A DNA stretch of 64,000 nucleotides from Sphingobacterium faecale (GCF_016746095.1 NZ_JAERTY010000007.1:1-64000); one strand, 5' to 3'. Counted from the first letter of the stretch, positions 36,553 to 45,116 are shown. Translations and numbers: made by a program. Notes: generated from the letters alone by a model not told the origin.

Positions 36553-37577
36553 TGGAAGGTAAAGTTTTAAGTTTTGGAGAGATTCTTCTCCGTATTTGTC
36601 CTGACCTGTCTCAGGATTGGGTTGGGACGGGCGCATTGCCCTTTTTTGTGGGAGGTGCTGAGCTTAATGTTGCATCAGCTCTAGCAACATGGGGACTGCC
36701 TTCGGCTTATATCTCCGCTATGCCTCAAAATGATGTGACTTTAGGAATTTTACAGTATTTAAAAGGTCGAGAAATAAACGTTGACGGGATGCTCATGCAG
36801 GGAGATCGACTTGGGTTGTACTATCTGCCAAAAGGTAAGGATGTGAAGCATGCTGGAGTAATATATGACAGATCTGGTTCAGCTTTTGCTAAGCTACAGC
36901 GTTCCGACATAGATTGGGGGATGGTTTTTAAAGGGGTCTCTTGGTTTCATTTTTCTGCCATATGCCCCGCGATATCCCAGGAGATAGCCAAAATATGTCT
37001 TGATGCGGTGAGAGAAGCAGAACGTCAGCATATATTTGTTTCATTGGACCTTAATTATCGATCGAAGTTATGGAAGTATGGAAAGGATCCAATAGAGATA
37101 ATGCCGGAATTAGCAGCTTGTTCTGACCTTATTATGGGGAATGTATGGGCGGCAAATCAAATGTTGGGTACATCATTAGATCCCGGGTTGAAGGAAACAA
37201 AAATGAGTTATGCACATACATTGCTAGAAGAACAGGCTAAGAAAACAAGTTTAGAGATAGTTGGGCAGTTTGATAAATGTCAGCTTGTAGCCAATACATT
37301 TAGATTTGACTACCGCGATAAAGGAATCCGATATTTTACCACTCTTTTTGGACAGGAACAGCTGTTCGTTTCTGATGAGTATCTAGCGGAAGAGATCGTC
37401 GATAGAGTAGGAAGTGGTGATTGTTTCATGGCAGGGTTAATATATGGTTTGTATCAAGAAATGGGGCTGCTTAATACCCTGAAATTTGCTACTGCAGCTG
37501 CTTTCGATAAATTATTTATAGCGAGTGACGCAACAGATAGTTCAGTCACAGATATTCAAAAACGGATAACAAAATGA
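36549..37577 (+). CDS. kdgK: 2-keto-3-deoxygluconate kinase (PfkB family)
   Basis: This 342-residue sugar kinase phosphorylates 2-keto-3-deoxygluconate to KDPG. PfkB-family features are GGAELNVASALATWGLPSAYIS near residues 35-56 and the C-terminal DRVGSGDCFMAGLIYGL with the catalytic Asp. The substrate is inferred from its place between uxaC (overlap 4 bases) and the KDPG aldolase (overlap 4 bases). Confidence 0.9.
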   Translation: MMEGKVLSFGEILLRICPDLSQDWVGTGALPFFVGGAELNVASALATWGLPSAYISAMPQNDVTLGILQYLKGREINVDGMLMQGDRLGLYYLPKGKDVKHAGVIYDRSGSAFAKLQRSDIDWGMVFKGVSWFHFSAICPAISQEIAKICLDAVREAERQHIFVSLDLNYRSKLWKYGKDPIEIMPELAACSDLIMGNVWAANQMLGTSLDPGLKETKMSYAHTLLEEQAKKTSLEIVGQFDKCQLVANTFRFDYRDKGIRYFTTLFGQEQLFVSDEYLAEEIVDRVGSGDCFMAGLIYGLYQEMGLLNTLKFATAAAFDKLFIASDATDSSVTDIQKRITK

Positions 37578-38224
37578 ACAAAAGAGAAATAGTACTAAAG
37601 GCTATATTGCAGCAAGGTATATTGCCTTTATTTTATCATGATGATGTTGCGGAATCAGTTGGGCTTGTAAAGAAGCTTTACAAAGCCGGGATAAGAGTTT
37701 TCGAGTTTACTAATAGAGGGGATAAAGCTGCTATTGTGTTTAAAGAACTTCTATCTGTCAGAGACAGGGAAATGCCTGGGCTATATCTTGGAATAGGTAC
37801 CATAAAGAATAGGGAGGAGGCGGCTCTTTTTGCAGATATGGGAGCTGATTTTATTGTCTCACCTATAATTAATCCTAGCGTGGCGGAATTGGTCAATGAA
37901 GCTGGTCTGCTTTGGATTCCGGGATGTATGACTCCTACCGAGATTTATCACGCACAGGAGTATGAGGCAGCGCTGATTAAGTTATTTCCTGCGAATATAC
38001 TCGGGCCTGGATTCATGTCTGCAATAAGAGATTTGTTTAAGGGGCAGCTTTTTATTCCAACAGGAGGTGTGGATATTGAGCTGAGTAATCTAAGATCATG
38101 GTTTAATTCGGGGGTCTGTGCAGTAGGAATGGGAAGTAAGTTGATTGACCCGAAAAATGCTGATGGGTTAGAAGAAAAAACAGTGTTGGCGTTGGATCTT
38201 GTCAAACAGGCAAGACAAAAATAA
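37574..38224 (+). CDS. eda: KDPG/KHG aldolase
   Basis: This 216-residue aldolase splits 2-keto-3-deoxy-6-phosphogluconate into pyruvate and glyceraldehyde-3-phosphate. The catalytic Glu44 lies in VFEFTNRGD, the Schiff-base Lys136 in ALIKLFPANILGP, and the phosphate loop in FIPTGGV. It completes the hexuronate route begun by uxaC and kdgK. The start overlaps kdgK by 4 bases. Confidence 0.94.
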   Translation: MNKREIVLKAILQQGILPLFYHDDVAESVGLVKKLYKAGIRVFEFTNRGDKAAIVFKELLSVRDREMPGLYLGIGTIKNREEAALFADMGADFIVSPIINPSVAELVNEAGLLWIPGCMTPTEIYHAQEYEAALIKLFPANILGPGFMSAIRDLFKGQLFIPTGGVDIELSNLRSWFNSGVCAVGMGSKLIDPKNADGLEEKTVLALDLVKQARQK

Positions 38225-38274
38225 AAGACATTCTGTTTACATTTATGGCTTTAAATAGTAATAACAATACAACC

Positions 38275-38970
38275 ATGAAAAATTACTTTTTACAGTTGCT
38301 ACTGTATTTGCTCCCTCTTTCTCTTTTTGGACAGGTGTATGAAAAAGACCAGCGTACCGTTATTGAAAAGGAGGATGAGTATAATCGATATCATGCAGGT
38401 CGCATTAGTCAGGTTCAAATTCTCAAAGCTTTAGAGTTAGCAGGAGTAAATGTTTTTAATATTCCACTAAAGCCCTTCGATAAGGTATATCAGTTTGATA
38501 TAATCCTAACCGAATATAAAAGTGGAGAAGTTGTGAAAAGGCGTAGTGTTGGAGTGATGAATGATAATACCTATCGCTATTATAAAGATAATGATCGTTT
38601 TGTAAATAAAGTTTCTTGGGATTATATAGATCAGATTACTCTTTTTGCAAAAGATATGGATAGCCTTGTTTATTTAAAAGTTGAAACGTACACAGGGGCA
38701 TTGCAGGGTATCAAGTTGACAAAAGATCTTGTCCGATATGGACAAGGATATAGCTGGAGGAGTTATAGTAAGACAGATTGGAGCCTGAATCAAGAGATTC
38801 CGATATTAGTTTACGCTTCATCTTGGCTTGATAAAGTCCATAATATTGAACGTTATTGTGCGACAGCTGACTTATCTTCTAATATTTTAGAGGCAAAGGC
38901 TCTTTTTGATAACTCTCCTCATTATTACGTGATAAGTTACGTGGTCTTTGAGGAGAAGAAAAAGAAATAA
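38275..38970 (+). CDS. Secreted protein of unknown function
   Basis: The ATG at 38275 gives 231 residues with a signal peptide (LQLLLYLLPLSLFGQ); an in-frame ATG at 38245 would place charged residues before it. The mature part is mixed alpha/beta with many aromatic residues (NTYRYYKDNDRFVNKVSWDYID). I recognise no family. Its last 107 bases lie in the 205-bp repeat that is copied at the far side of the mobile element, so a 3' fragment of this gene stands at 48072. Confidence 0.7.
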   Translation: MKNYFLQLLLYLLPLSLFGQVYEKDQRTVIEKEDEYNRYHAGRISQVQILKALELAGVNVFNIPLKPFDKVYQFDIILTEYKSGEVVKRRSVGVMNDNTYRYYKDNDRFVNKVSWDYIDQITLFAKDMDSLVYLKVETYTGALQGIKLTKDLVRYGQGYSWRSYSKTDWSLNQEIPILVYASSWLDKVHNIERYCATADLSSNILEAKALFDNSPHYYVISYVVFEEKKKK

Positions 38971-38992
38971 CTTGAGTAAATCAAAAAAAACA

Positions 38993-39023
38993 TTGACATT
39001 TTAAAACTCAGCTCTTACATTTG
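38993..39023 (+). promoter_or_regulatory. Left copy of the tRNA-Lys promoter
   Basis: TTGACA at 38993, then TACATTTG (39016-39023, exact TAnnTTTG) with a 20-base gap after TTG. It should drive the truncated tRNA and read into the element's left end. Confidence 0.6.
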
Positions 39024-39030
39024 TCCTATT

Positions 39031-39068
39031 GACTTCGTAGCTCAGTTGGTAGAGCAACAGACTCTTAA
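39031..39068 (+). pseudogene. Truncated tRNA-Lys (5' half)
   Basis: It matches the first 38 bases of the intact tRNA-Lys at 48239 (acceptor 5' strand, D-arm, anticodon 5' strand and loop) and then departs, so no functional tRNA can form. Confidence 0.92.
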
Positions 39069-39200
39069 GCTTTGCATTAAATCTTCTTCTTGTTATTCTA
39101 ATGCTCTGAGATTCAACTATTTTTAATGTATTATTGGTGAGATGGTTGTTTTGTAATTTTGTTAATTAAATCTTTGTTTTTGGTCTTTAATGGAGCTTCT

Positions 39201-39218
39201 GTTCTCGCATTTGTTCTC
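39201..39218 (+). repeat. Paired GTTCTC sites, left end (possible integrase arm sites)
   Basis: GTTCTCGCATTTGTTCTC holds two GTTCTC hexamers 12 bases apart. A near copy (GTTCTCGCACCGTTCTC) lies at 47990-48006 next to the integrase start. Confidence 0.5.
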
Positions 39219-39304
39219 ACTATTTATGACATATTTACCTCCTTCTCTTTCTGTTAAGTTACGTAAAATTTTGGGTTATAGAAATTCTGGTTGGTTGATT
39301 CTTT

Positions 39305-39349
39305 TGGACATTATTTTTTAGGGTTTATACCCCATATTTATTTTGTCTT
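39305..39349. repeat. 44-45 bp imperfect palindrome, copy D (degenerate)
   Basis: It has TGGACA at the left, TTAGGGTTTATACCCC in the centre and TGTCTT at the right, the same spacing as copies A-C. Confidence 0.55.
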
Positions 39350-39459
39350 GATTTCTATAGTTTTTCACTCTAATACCATTACATATTTTAAATGGTAAAA
39401 CGTTGGAATAATACATTAGTTTATGCTAATAAATGTAGAGGGATAATAATGTTTTAGTA

Positions 39460-39523
39460 TTGCTCGCCGACTGCGAGTTGAGCAAAGGTCGTTGAAGAGA
39501 AGTCCGCGAGGACAATTCAACGA
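39460..39523. other. Nested stem-loops with a GCGA tetraloop
   Basis: TTGCTC/GAGCAA (39460-39465, 39480-39485) is followed by an outer stem TCGTTGA/TCAACGA (39489-39495, 39517-39523) enclosing GTCC-GCGA-GGAC (39502-39513). The GNRA-type loop and nesting suggest a structured RNA or a folded single-strand DNA site. Confidence 0.5.
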
Positions 39524-39750
39524 TATCTATGAAATAGACGTAGCTTCTTGGCGGTATTTTTGAAAAATTGGCTTGTGTCTTGGACTTACCAAAAATAGTG
39601 ACAAGAGCGGAGCCTTTGCGATCTGCAGGCGAGCCAAACTCTAAAAACTGTTGGATTTTGAATGTGCATGCAGTGCTTATTCAAAAGACAAGGATGTTTT
39701 TATGGAGAGTAGGAGTTGCCAAAGCATTAAGTATGACAAACGGCATCGCC

Positions 39751-39789
39751 CTATAAATGAATTGGTATGAAATACTATTTCATTTATAG
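39751..39789. repeat. Inverted repeat CTATAAATGAA/TTCATTTATAG
   Basis: The 11-bp perfect arms (39751-39761, 39779-39789) are separated by 17 bases. Another hairpin (ATTCCG-GAA-CGGAAT) follows at 39817-39831. Confidence 0.55.
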
Positions 39790-39864
39790 CTTGGTTTGGC
39801 GTATTTAATGACGGTAATTCCGGAACGGAATGCCTTATTTCCTGCTTAGCATATACAAATAATG

Positions 39865-39909
39865 AGGACATAATAAAGTTTGGTATATACCCCTAAAATA
39901 TTCTGTCCT
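39865..39909. repeat. 44-45 bp imperfect palindrome, copy A
   Basis: AGGACA and TGTCCT lie at the ends with GGTATATACCCC in the centre. Its reverse complement matches copy B at 37 of 45 positions. Confidence 0.8.
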
Positions 39910-39977
39910 TAAATTTCCAACATCAAGCAGAAACCCTCAAAAGTTTCAAGCGATGATGTTGGAAAAATATTTTTGGA

Positions 39978-40175
39978 TTAGTGTTTCCTTATTGCTTTAA
40001 TATTCAATAGGACAAATGCTATTGGTACACCGATTATCAGAGTAAAGAATACGACGCTTAGTAAATAGCTCAGTATGCCTATAACCAAGAACATGATAGA
40101 CAAAAAAATAATGAGCCAAAATATTGAACTTATTATTTCCTTCACAGTAGAAAGGCCTTTAGTTGGAGTTTTCAT
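39978..40175 (-). CDS. Small two-helix membrane protein of the element
   Basis: This 65-residue product has one long hydrophobic zone that can form two helices (IFWLIIFLSIMFLVIGIL and VVFFTLIIGVPIAFVLL), a Lys-rich N-terminus and a Lys/Arg/His tail. No family recognised. Its ATG overlaps the stop of the RadC-like gene (4 bases), so the two are translated together. Confidence 0.6.
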   Translation of the reverse strand: MKTPTKGLSTVKEIISSIFWLIIFLSIMFLVIGILSYLLSVVFFTLIIGVPIAFVLLNIKAIRKH

Positions 40176-40639
40176 AAGAAACTTTTTTCTAATTCACCAT
40201 TATCAGCAAAGCTGTAATATCCGTCAGGTGTTATGATAAGATGATCACAGACCTCTATATCTAAAACCTTACCTGCTTCTTTAGCTTTGGTGGTGATTGC
40301 TTTATCTGCATTACTGGGTTCTAATTTGCCTGATGGATGATTATGAGCTAATATGATCTTGCATGCAGAAGCTTTTAGCGCGATAGAAAAAATCACACGC
40401 ATGTCGACCATTACAGCGTCTTTACTCCCAACAGATATATCAACAATCCCTAATATTCGATTTGCGTTGTTTAGTAATAGTACCTTGAACTCTTCCAAGA
40501 ATTGCATTAATCCTGCGTCCCAATGCGCTGAAAATATTTTGTAGGCATCTGACGATTTTGAGATAAGAGGTCTTTCTGAGGCCTTGAAATCGGGTAAAAA
40601 CTGTACCTGAATCTCCGATACGTTGAAGTAATTTTCCAT
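40172..40639 (-). CDS. RadC-like JAB/MPN domain protein
   Basis: This 155-residue protein has only the C-terminal JAB domain of RadC. The JAMM metal motif is intact: a Glu in the upstream strand, then AHNHPSGKLEPSNAD. The closing strands ICDHLIITPDGYYSFADNG-like (CDHLIITPDG, YYSFADNGELE) match. Short RadC proteins are common in mobile elements of Bacteroidota, with no settled function. It is followed by a 4-base overlap with the small membrane protein. Confidence 0.88.
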   Translation of the reverse strand: MENYFNVSEIQVQFLPDFKASERPLISKSSDAYKIFSAHWDAGLMQFLEEFKVLLLNNANRILGIVDISVGSKDAVMVDMRVIFSIALKASACKIILAHNHPSGKLEPSNADKAITTKAKEAGKVLDIEVCDHLIITPDGYYSFADNGELEKSFL

Positions 40640-40675
40640 TATTTTTTATGTGTTAAAATTTTAGTAAATAAAAAA

Positions 40676-40696
40676 GCCCCTCCGATGTGGAGAGGC
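40676..40696 (-). terminator. Terminator after the 40727 lipoprotein gene
   Basis: The stem GCCCCTCC/GGAGAGGC has one mismatch and a 5-base loop; the minus strand ends in six T. It closely resembles the terminator of tRNA-Lys at 48314-48344. Confidence 0.7.
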
Positions 40697-40726
40697 TCTT
40701 AAAAGAAGAGGCTTTTAAATATTCTT

Positions 40727-41551
40727 TTAATTAGAACATTTATATGTAAGAACTTTTTTTTCATCATCAGGATCGCCTTTAATTGCTAATTCTGTGATGT
40801 TCCCCTTTTTATCCTTTGGTCCGTATACTATTTCGTCTAGCCTGTCTTCATTGATTACCGAAATCATTTTATTTTTTGATTTAACTCCCAAAAGACCTTG
40901 TTCGTAGAAAGCTGCAGAGTAAGCATATTGTAAAAAGATATCTCCACCGTTTCCTGATACGTATTCTATGTATGGTGATCTCGCTTCGTTCTGGTTATAT
41001 TGAATAGTAGAAGTAGAAGACCATCCTCCATTCTGATTCTCAGAACTTGTTTGTTCTTCTTTTATTGAGACTAGATTACCATTTTTATATTCTAAGCTCA
41101 CTTGGAATACATTTCTAGGGGCTTGAGTTTTTGTTCTTATAAGTTGGTTTGCTGAATTATACGTGTACTCTGTAGTTGACCGAACTTTTTGATCACTATC
41201 TAAGTTTGTGTCTCGAATAATTTTACCACCTTCAATATAATAAATTGTTTTACCAGAAAACTCACCATCATCTTCAACAGTTATTGATACGTCGGAATAT
41301 TGTATTTTGTAGTTTGTTTCAGCAATGTCAATATCTCCATTGTATACCTCACTGCTTTTGTACCTTACTGATGTTAGGCGCCCTTGATTGTCATACTCTA
41401 AATTTTCTTGAAAATAATTTGAAGCTCGGTCACCTTGATAGATAGACGCCAATTGACAATAATTCTCGTTGTTTTCAAACGGATTGTCATTGTTTTTTGA
41501 GCAACCTAGTAATGTTGCCACACTAATAAAAAGTAAAAATACTTTTTTCAT
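40727..41551 (-). CDS. Lipoprotein with YD-repeat-like strands
   Basis: The ATG at 41551 gives 274 residues with a lipoprotein signal (KKVFLLFISVATLLGCSK). An in-frame start at 41608 lies inside repeat R1. The mature part has repeating strands such as LEYDNQGRLTSVRYKS, TEYTYNSANQLIRTKT and LEYKNGNLVSIKEE, like the YD/RHS-type beta repeats in Bacteroidota lipoproteins. Function unknown. It reads toward the terminator at 40676. Confidence 0.75.
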   Translation of the reverse strand: MKKVFLLFISVATLLGCSKNNDNPFENNENYCQLASIYQGDRASNYFQENLEYDNQGRLTSVRYKSSEVYNGDIDIAETNYKIQYSDVSITVEDDGEFSGKTIYYIEGGKIIRDTNLDSDQKVRSTTEYTYNSANQLIRTKTQAPRNVFQVSLEYKNGNLVSIKEEQTSSENQNGGWSSTSTIQYNQNEARSPYIEYVSGNGGDIFLQYAYSAAFYEQGLLGVKSKNKMISVINEDRLDEIVYGPKDKKGNITELAIKGDPDDEKKVLTYKCSN

Positions 41552-41594
41552 AAAATCTAATAGTTTGTTTTGCCGAAAGTCTCCAATTCGACTG

Positions 41595-41625
41595 GTTAAT
41601 AAATACAAAAGCGTGGGACTATAAC
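41595..41625 (+). repeat. Repeat R1
   Basis: 31 bases identical to part of R3 (42382-42412). It forms the left side of a fold: AAAAGCGT/ACGCTTTT (41607-41614, 41637-41644) enclosing TAACAT-GGA-ATGTTA (41622-41636). Confidence 0.85.
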
Positions 41626-41742
41626 ATGGAATGTTAACGCTTTTTAAGATAGTTACTTGAATTTGTAATGTTTTACGGTTAACCGTATTGAATCTGAAAT
41701 TACGAAAGCATAGTGCGTAAATTTATGTAGCCTTGTATTCTG

Positions 41743-41767
41743 TACGGCTAGTTAATAAATACAAAAG
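41743..41767 (+). repeat. Repeat R2 (partial copy)
   Basis: It matches R3 (42374-42398) at 24 of 25 positions, then diverges. No gene follows it on the minus strand. Confidence 0.75.
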
Positions 41768-41915
41768 TGGAAGATTGCTCAGAGAACTCCATTGATCTTT
41801 AATGTCAACTCTTACGCAAAGGACTTTTGCAAGGACAAGGTGCAAGCACTTAGCGATATTATAATCACCGTTATCAGTCTTAAAGCGATTCACAAAGCTT
41901 ATTTTATAATAGTTG

Positions 41916-42338
41916 TTACTGTGTTTTTTTGGCTGTTATAATAATGTGAAAAGCCTTATAGTCGGTTATTTTTGACATTATATTGATTTCTTTAAAGTGA
42001 AATTGTATTGTTCCTTTTCCATCACGAAGACCTCTTATACCAAATAAAATACCTTCGTCTTTCCGTTTTTCGTCAGCTTCAAAGTATGTATATGTATCTT
42101 TTTCTGTTGAGCTTTTTCTTGCATAAAAAATCTTTTCAGGAATGCTGACTTTTATATGATCACTATATTGAGTGACGTATATTTTTTTTCCGGAAAACTG
42201 CTTTAAAGTTGCAGCATCGAATTCATGTGATACGTTATAGGTGTCAATTTTGGTTACTTGATAAGAAGCGTATTGTTGCCCTTTGGTTATATTCACTTGT
42301 ATTAATAAAATAGTGAAAAATAGAAGTATTTTTCTCAT
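41916..42338 (-). CDS. Small secreted protein of unknown function
   Basis: This 140-residue product has a signal peptide (KILLFFTILLIQVNITKG). The mature part is rich in Lys and Tyr with alternating strands (YASYQVTKIDTYNV, HIKVSIPEKIFYARK, GTIQFHFKEINI). I recognise no family. It lies 34 bases downstream of repeat R3, as the 40727 gene lies downstream of R1, and may be a cassette-like insertion. Confidence 0.65.
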   Translation of the reverse strand: MRKILLFFTILLIQVNITKGQQYASYQVTKIDTYNVSHEFDAATLKQFSGKKIYVTQYSDHIKVSIPEKIFYARKSSTEKDTYTYFEADEKRKDEGILFGIRGLRDGKGTIQFHFKEINIMSKITDYKAFHIIITAKKTQ

Positions 42339-42373
42339 GTGATTTAGTAAGTTCTTTCCGATTTAATCCCTTA

Positions 42374-42412
42374 TACGGTTAGTTAATAAATACAAAAGCG
42401 TGGGACTATAAC
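42374..42412 (+). repeat. Repeat R3 (longest copy)
   Basis: 39 bases, of which 31 are shared with R1 and 25 with R2. With downstream sequence it folds: GCGTGGGAC (42398-42406) pairs with GTCCCACGC (42468-42476), enclosing CCTAG/CTAGG (42412-42416, 42436-42440). Confidence 0.85.
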
Positions 42413-43086
42413 CTAGAGCTGTCGGAGAGAGGTACCTAGGAGAACCCTGCACAAACAGATAGATTACGTCCCACGCTATTGCGTAGAACGTTATCCTAAC
42501 TGTCCTTGTTGTGCATGTCGAAAATTTCCTAGGTTTTCTCTTTCACAAGAACTTTTAGCTAACGCTTATCTTAATATGTCTTTAAATCTTATTTTTTTCT
42601 ATATGATTTTCGTTTACAGCGAAGATAATTAAATAAAGTCAAGTTGTGAGAGAGATTTTTCAATATATAGTTGAAATATCTCAATAAAAAGGCGGGGGAT
42701 GTTTTTACATATAGGGTAGGTGCGCTCTAGACTATGTATATTTTTTTTATTCATTGTCATGAAAATGTCTTGTAACGGTCTAGGGAGTTTTTTCGTTCCG
42801 TAATTATCTAAGCTGTTATTGTTCCTTTTTATGACCGAATCACTTTAACGGTATTGATATTTAACGGTTTGTATGTTTATTTTTTGAAATATAAGTGATT
42901 TAATATAAGTGTTTTGTGGAGATTTTAGGGTAAGATACTCTGTATCTTTTGACATGTTACCGCGCGCGGAGTTGGATCAATTTTTCCCATTTAAAAAATA
43001 AGCTGAAAAAACAGCTAAAATAGGGTGCCCTCCTGCGCTCATGACTTAAAGAAAAATAAAATAAGAGTATTTTTTTTTCAAAAATC

Positions 43087-43131
43087 AGGACACAAAAATT
43101 TAGGGGTATATACCATAAATAATCATGTCCT
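43087..43131. repeat. 44-45 bp imperfect palindrome, copy B
   Basis: AGGACA, then TTTAGGGGTATATACC, then TGTCCT at the end. It lies 44 bases past the 3' end of the helicase-like gene. Confidence 0.8.
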
Positions 43132-43175
43132 GAATTCTCACTGTAAAAATTATCTTATCTCAGATAAACTAAGAT

Positions 43176-44999
43176 TTATTTGAATTTTTTTCGCAATAAT
43201 ACATACCCCTTACCTTTATAGCCTTTTCGACTGGTTCTGTTACTAATCTCAAAAAACCGTTTGAAATCATTCATATATTTTGACTTGTTTTTGTACGGCA
43301 GGTCGTATTTTTCAACAAGTTTTTGGAAAGTTTCTTTTATATACTTCTCAGGATAAAAACTATCAACTGTGAGAGTTAAGTATAGTTCGTCAAGAAAAAT
43401 ATGATTATTCGTTATTCCTATGCTTTGATCGTACTCTAGTATAGCATGTTTTAGCTTTCGATCGGAAAAACCACCATTAAGTATCTTTTCTCTTCCAAGT
43501 TTTTTATATGCTTCTAGAAGAATAGGGAAGTTCTTTTCAAATTCTTTCAAAACACTTTCACTAATATTTATCCCAAATTGGAACTCGTTATCAGTAAATA
43601 TATTATCCAATGTGTCTAACCGCTCTTCAATTTCCTCTCGGCTTGTTGCTCCACCTGAAATGTTAGGATAGAAACTTGAGTGATTGAAAAACATAGGTTT
43701 GTAATTTACGTTCAAGCGCTTTTTTAGTTTGTCAGAGGTTAAGTTTTGATATAATATATTCTCACCGTTGTAATTCAATTTTAGACCTTCTTTCATTATA
43801 AAGTTATCTATACGAAAATAGTTTGTTTTTCCATCTTCAGTCAAGAAGTCTGAATAAGGCGTCCTTGTTAAAGCGTCATTGTATGCCCTCGCCGATTCTG
43901 TGTCTTGTGATATATCTTTTAATGATTCGATATACCTATGAATTTCTTTATGGCATTTTAAGTATTTTATTGCCTCAGTTTTAGAAAATCCTGTAAGGCT
44001 ATCATCATACGTTGATATAAATGTAAATGAAGCTAATTCAATATCCCTGAATCTTCCTGAAATCTGTATCAGATCAGAATAAGGGTCAACCATTGTATGC
44101 TTTGCCAATTTATGGTCCGTAATGACAACAATGTGAGGTTTCTCTGAAATATTAATATCAACAGCGGAGTAAAATCTACTTGTTAAGAAGTTGAATTTTT
44201 TGAACTTGGATTCATCAATACTTGCGTGGATATCGATATCTTTTCTCTTTCCTATTTTTTTTGCACTTGTCTCAGAACAAAAAACAGCACACTGACTATG
44301 TAGATTTCCTAGTTCTATCAAAGATATTATGCCTTTGGTAGAGTTTAGGAAAATAAAGATCTTCTCATCGTCTTTAACGCTAACGGATTCATTGAAGTGA
44401 TTTTGTAATGAATAGGGAGGGTTATTTGTTACGATTAAATCTAGAGTTTTCGAGTACTCAAAATCCGGTTGTATTTGATAAATTTCAAAACCCTGTTTTC
44501 TAAAGCGTGGGTCAGATGGCTTTACAGCTGTCGCGGAGACAAATGCTTTGTTTTTAAATAGAAAGAAATCATCCATTGGAAGTGTAATGTTTTCCCGAAA
44601 ATCAATGTCATGTGCAGTTCTATCACATTCATCGAACATGAGGAAATAGTCTTCGTGCATATTGATGCCAAGATTTTCCATAGCTAGCTTTACTTTACCG
44701 AAGCTCTCAGGAGTAGTCATAATTTTTTTAAATAATATGTTGTCGTTCATTAGATATGCTTCAATATCGGATGTATATATTCCTTCAATTACACCTAGTA
44801 TTTTCTTATGCTCTTTTCGTTTTCCTTCTATTACGGGGCGATTAGGCTCAATTATAATAGAGTTTCGCTCCGTGATTAATTCTAGGTGAGTAGCACCAAT
44901 TCCTGTAAGTACTTTATTAAGTATTGCATTCGATGGAATTTCTTTTATCACGTCAGATAATCTCTGATTTTCAGATATATGTATGTTATTTATATTCAT
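43176..44999 (-). CDS. SF2-helicase-like protein with a lysine-less P-loop
   Basis: The ATG at 44999 gives 607 residues; in-frame starts at 45029 and 45035 are possible. Motif I reads GIGATH at about 33-38, so the GK[ST] lysine is missing. Motif II is DECD at about 123-126, motif III is SATA at about 155-158, a motif V-like stretch is TSRFYSAVDI, and motif VI is QISGRFR at about 312-318. The order and spacing indicate an SF2 helicase core. The C-terminal 250 residues are helical and unassigned. I recall similar proteins with GxGxTT loops in Bacteroidota islands and phages. Role in replication or defence is inference. Confidence 0.7.
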   Translation of the reverse strand: MNINNIHISENQRLSDVIKEIPSNAILNKVLTGIGATHLELITERNSIIIEPNRPVIEGKRKEHKKILGVIEGIYTSDIEAYLMNDNILFKKIMTTPESFGKVKLAMENLGINMHEDYFLMFDECDRTAHDIDFRENITLPMDDFFLFKNKAFVSATAVKPSDPRFRKQGFEIYQIQPDFEYSKTLDLIVTNNPPYSLQNHFNESVSVKDDEKIFIFLNSTKGIISLIELGNLHSQCAVFCSETSAKKIGKRKDIDIHASIDESKFKKFNFLTSRFYSAVDINISEKPHIVVITDHKLAKHTMVDPYSDLIQISGRFRDIELASFTFISTYDDSLTGFSKTEAIKYLKCHKEIHRYIESLKDISQDTESARAYNDALTRTPYSDFLTEDGKTNYFRIDNFIMKEGLKLNYNGENILYQNLTSDKLKKRLNVNYKPMFFNHSSFYPNISGGATSREEIEERLDTLDNIFTDNEFQFGINISESVLKEFEKNFPILLEAYKKLGREKILNGGFSDRKLKHAILEYDQSIGITNNHIFLDELYLTLTVDSFYPEKYIKETFQKLVEKYDLPYKNKSKYMNDFKRFFEISNRTSRKGYKGKGYVLLRKKFK

Positions 45000-45072
45000 T
45001 TTTTTAAAATTTTGTAATAGAGTTCTCATTACCACATTTATGTAGTTTAAAAAATTTAATATCTTTTAAAAG

Positions 45073-45101
45073 AAGTCAAGAAGGGGCCCTCTTCTTGACT
45101 T
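45073..45101 (-). terminator. Hairpin between the 45117 gene and the helicase-like gene
   Basis: 11-bp perfect arms (AAGTCAAGAAG/CTTCTTGACTT) with a GGGCCCT loop, T-rich on the minus strand. It may end or attenuate transcription before the helicase-like gene. Confidence 0.7.
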
Positions 45102-45116
45102 TTAGGTTTAATTATC

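Larger units (their letters stand above)
38864..39068 (+). repeat. Left 205-bp direct repeat (att-type duplication)
   Basis: It is identical base for base to 48072-48276. It holds the 3' end of the 38275 gene, the tRNA-Lys promoter and 38 bases of tRNA-Lys. Identity stops right after ACTCTTAA in the anticodon loop. Confidence 0.95.
39069..39977. other. Left-end non-coding region of the element
   Basis: About 900 bases without a credible gene. It holds paired GTTCTC sites (39201-39218), two copies of the 44-45 bp palindrome (39305 and 39865), and several hairpins listed separately. A 62-codon frame at 39568-39756 has no support. Confidence 0.6.
41552..41915. other. Non-coding gap with repeats R1 and R2
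   Basis: 364 bases between two secreted-protein genes contain repeat R1 with its hairpin and repeat R2. No ORF is credible. Confidence 0.5.
42339..43175. other. 837-base non-coding region of the element
   Basis: It holds R3 with a large fold, a stem AAGATAC-TCT-GTATCTT (42932-42948), a stem AGCTG/CAGCT with an A6 loop (43001-43016), and palindrome copy B. I find no gene in either strand. Confidence 0.55.

Noticed and set aside
38245-38274. Upstream start for the 38275 gene
   Set aside because: It would put a charged, Asn-rich stretch before a clear signal peptide starting at 38275.
39568-39756. 62-codon frame in the element's left-end region
   Set aside because: No start context, no family, and it crosses hairpins; the region looks non-coding.
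41595-42412. Repeats R1-R3 as a CRISPR array
   Set aside because: Only three copies, unequal lengths, and spacing of hundreds of bases with genes between; no cas genes in the window.
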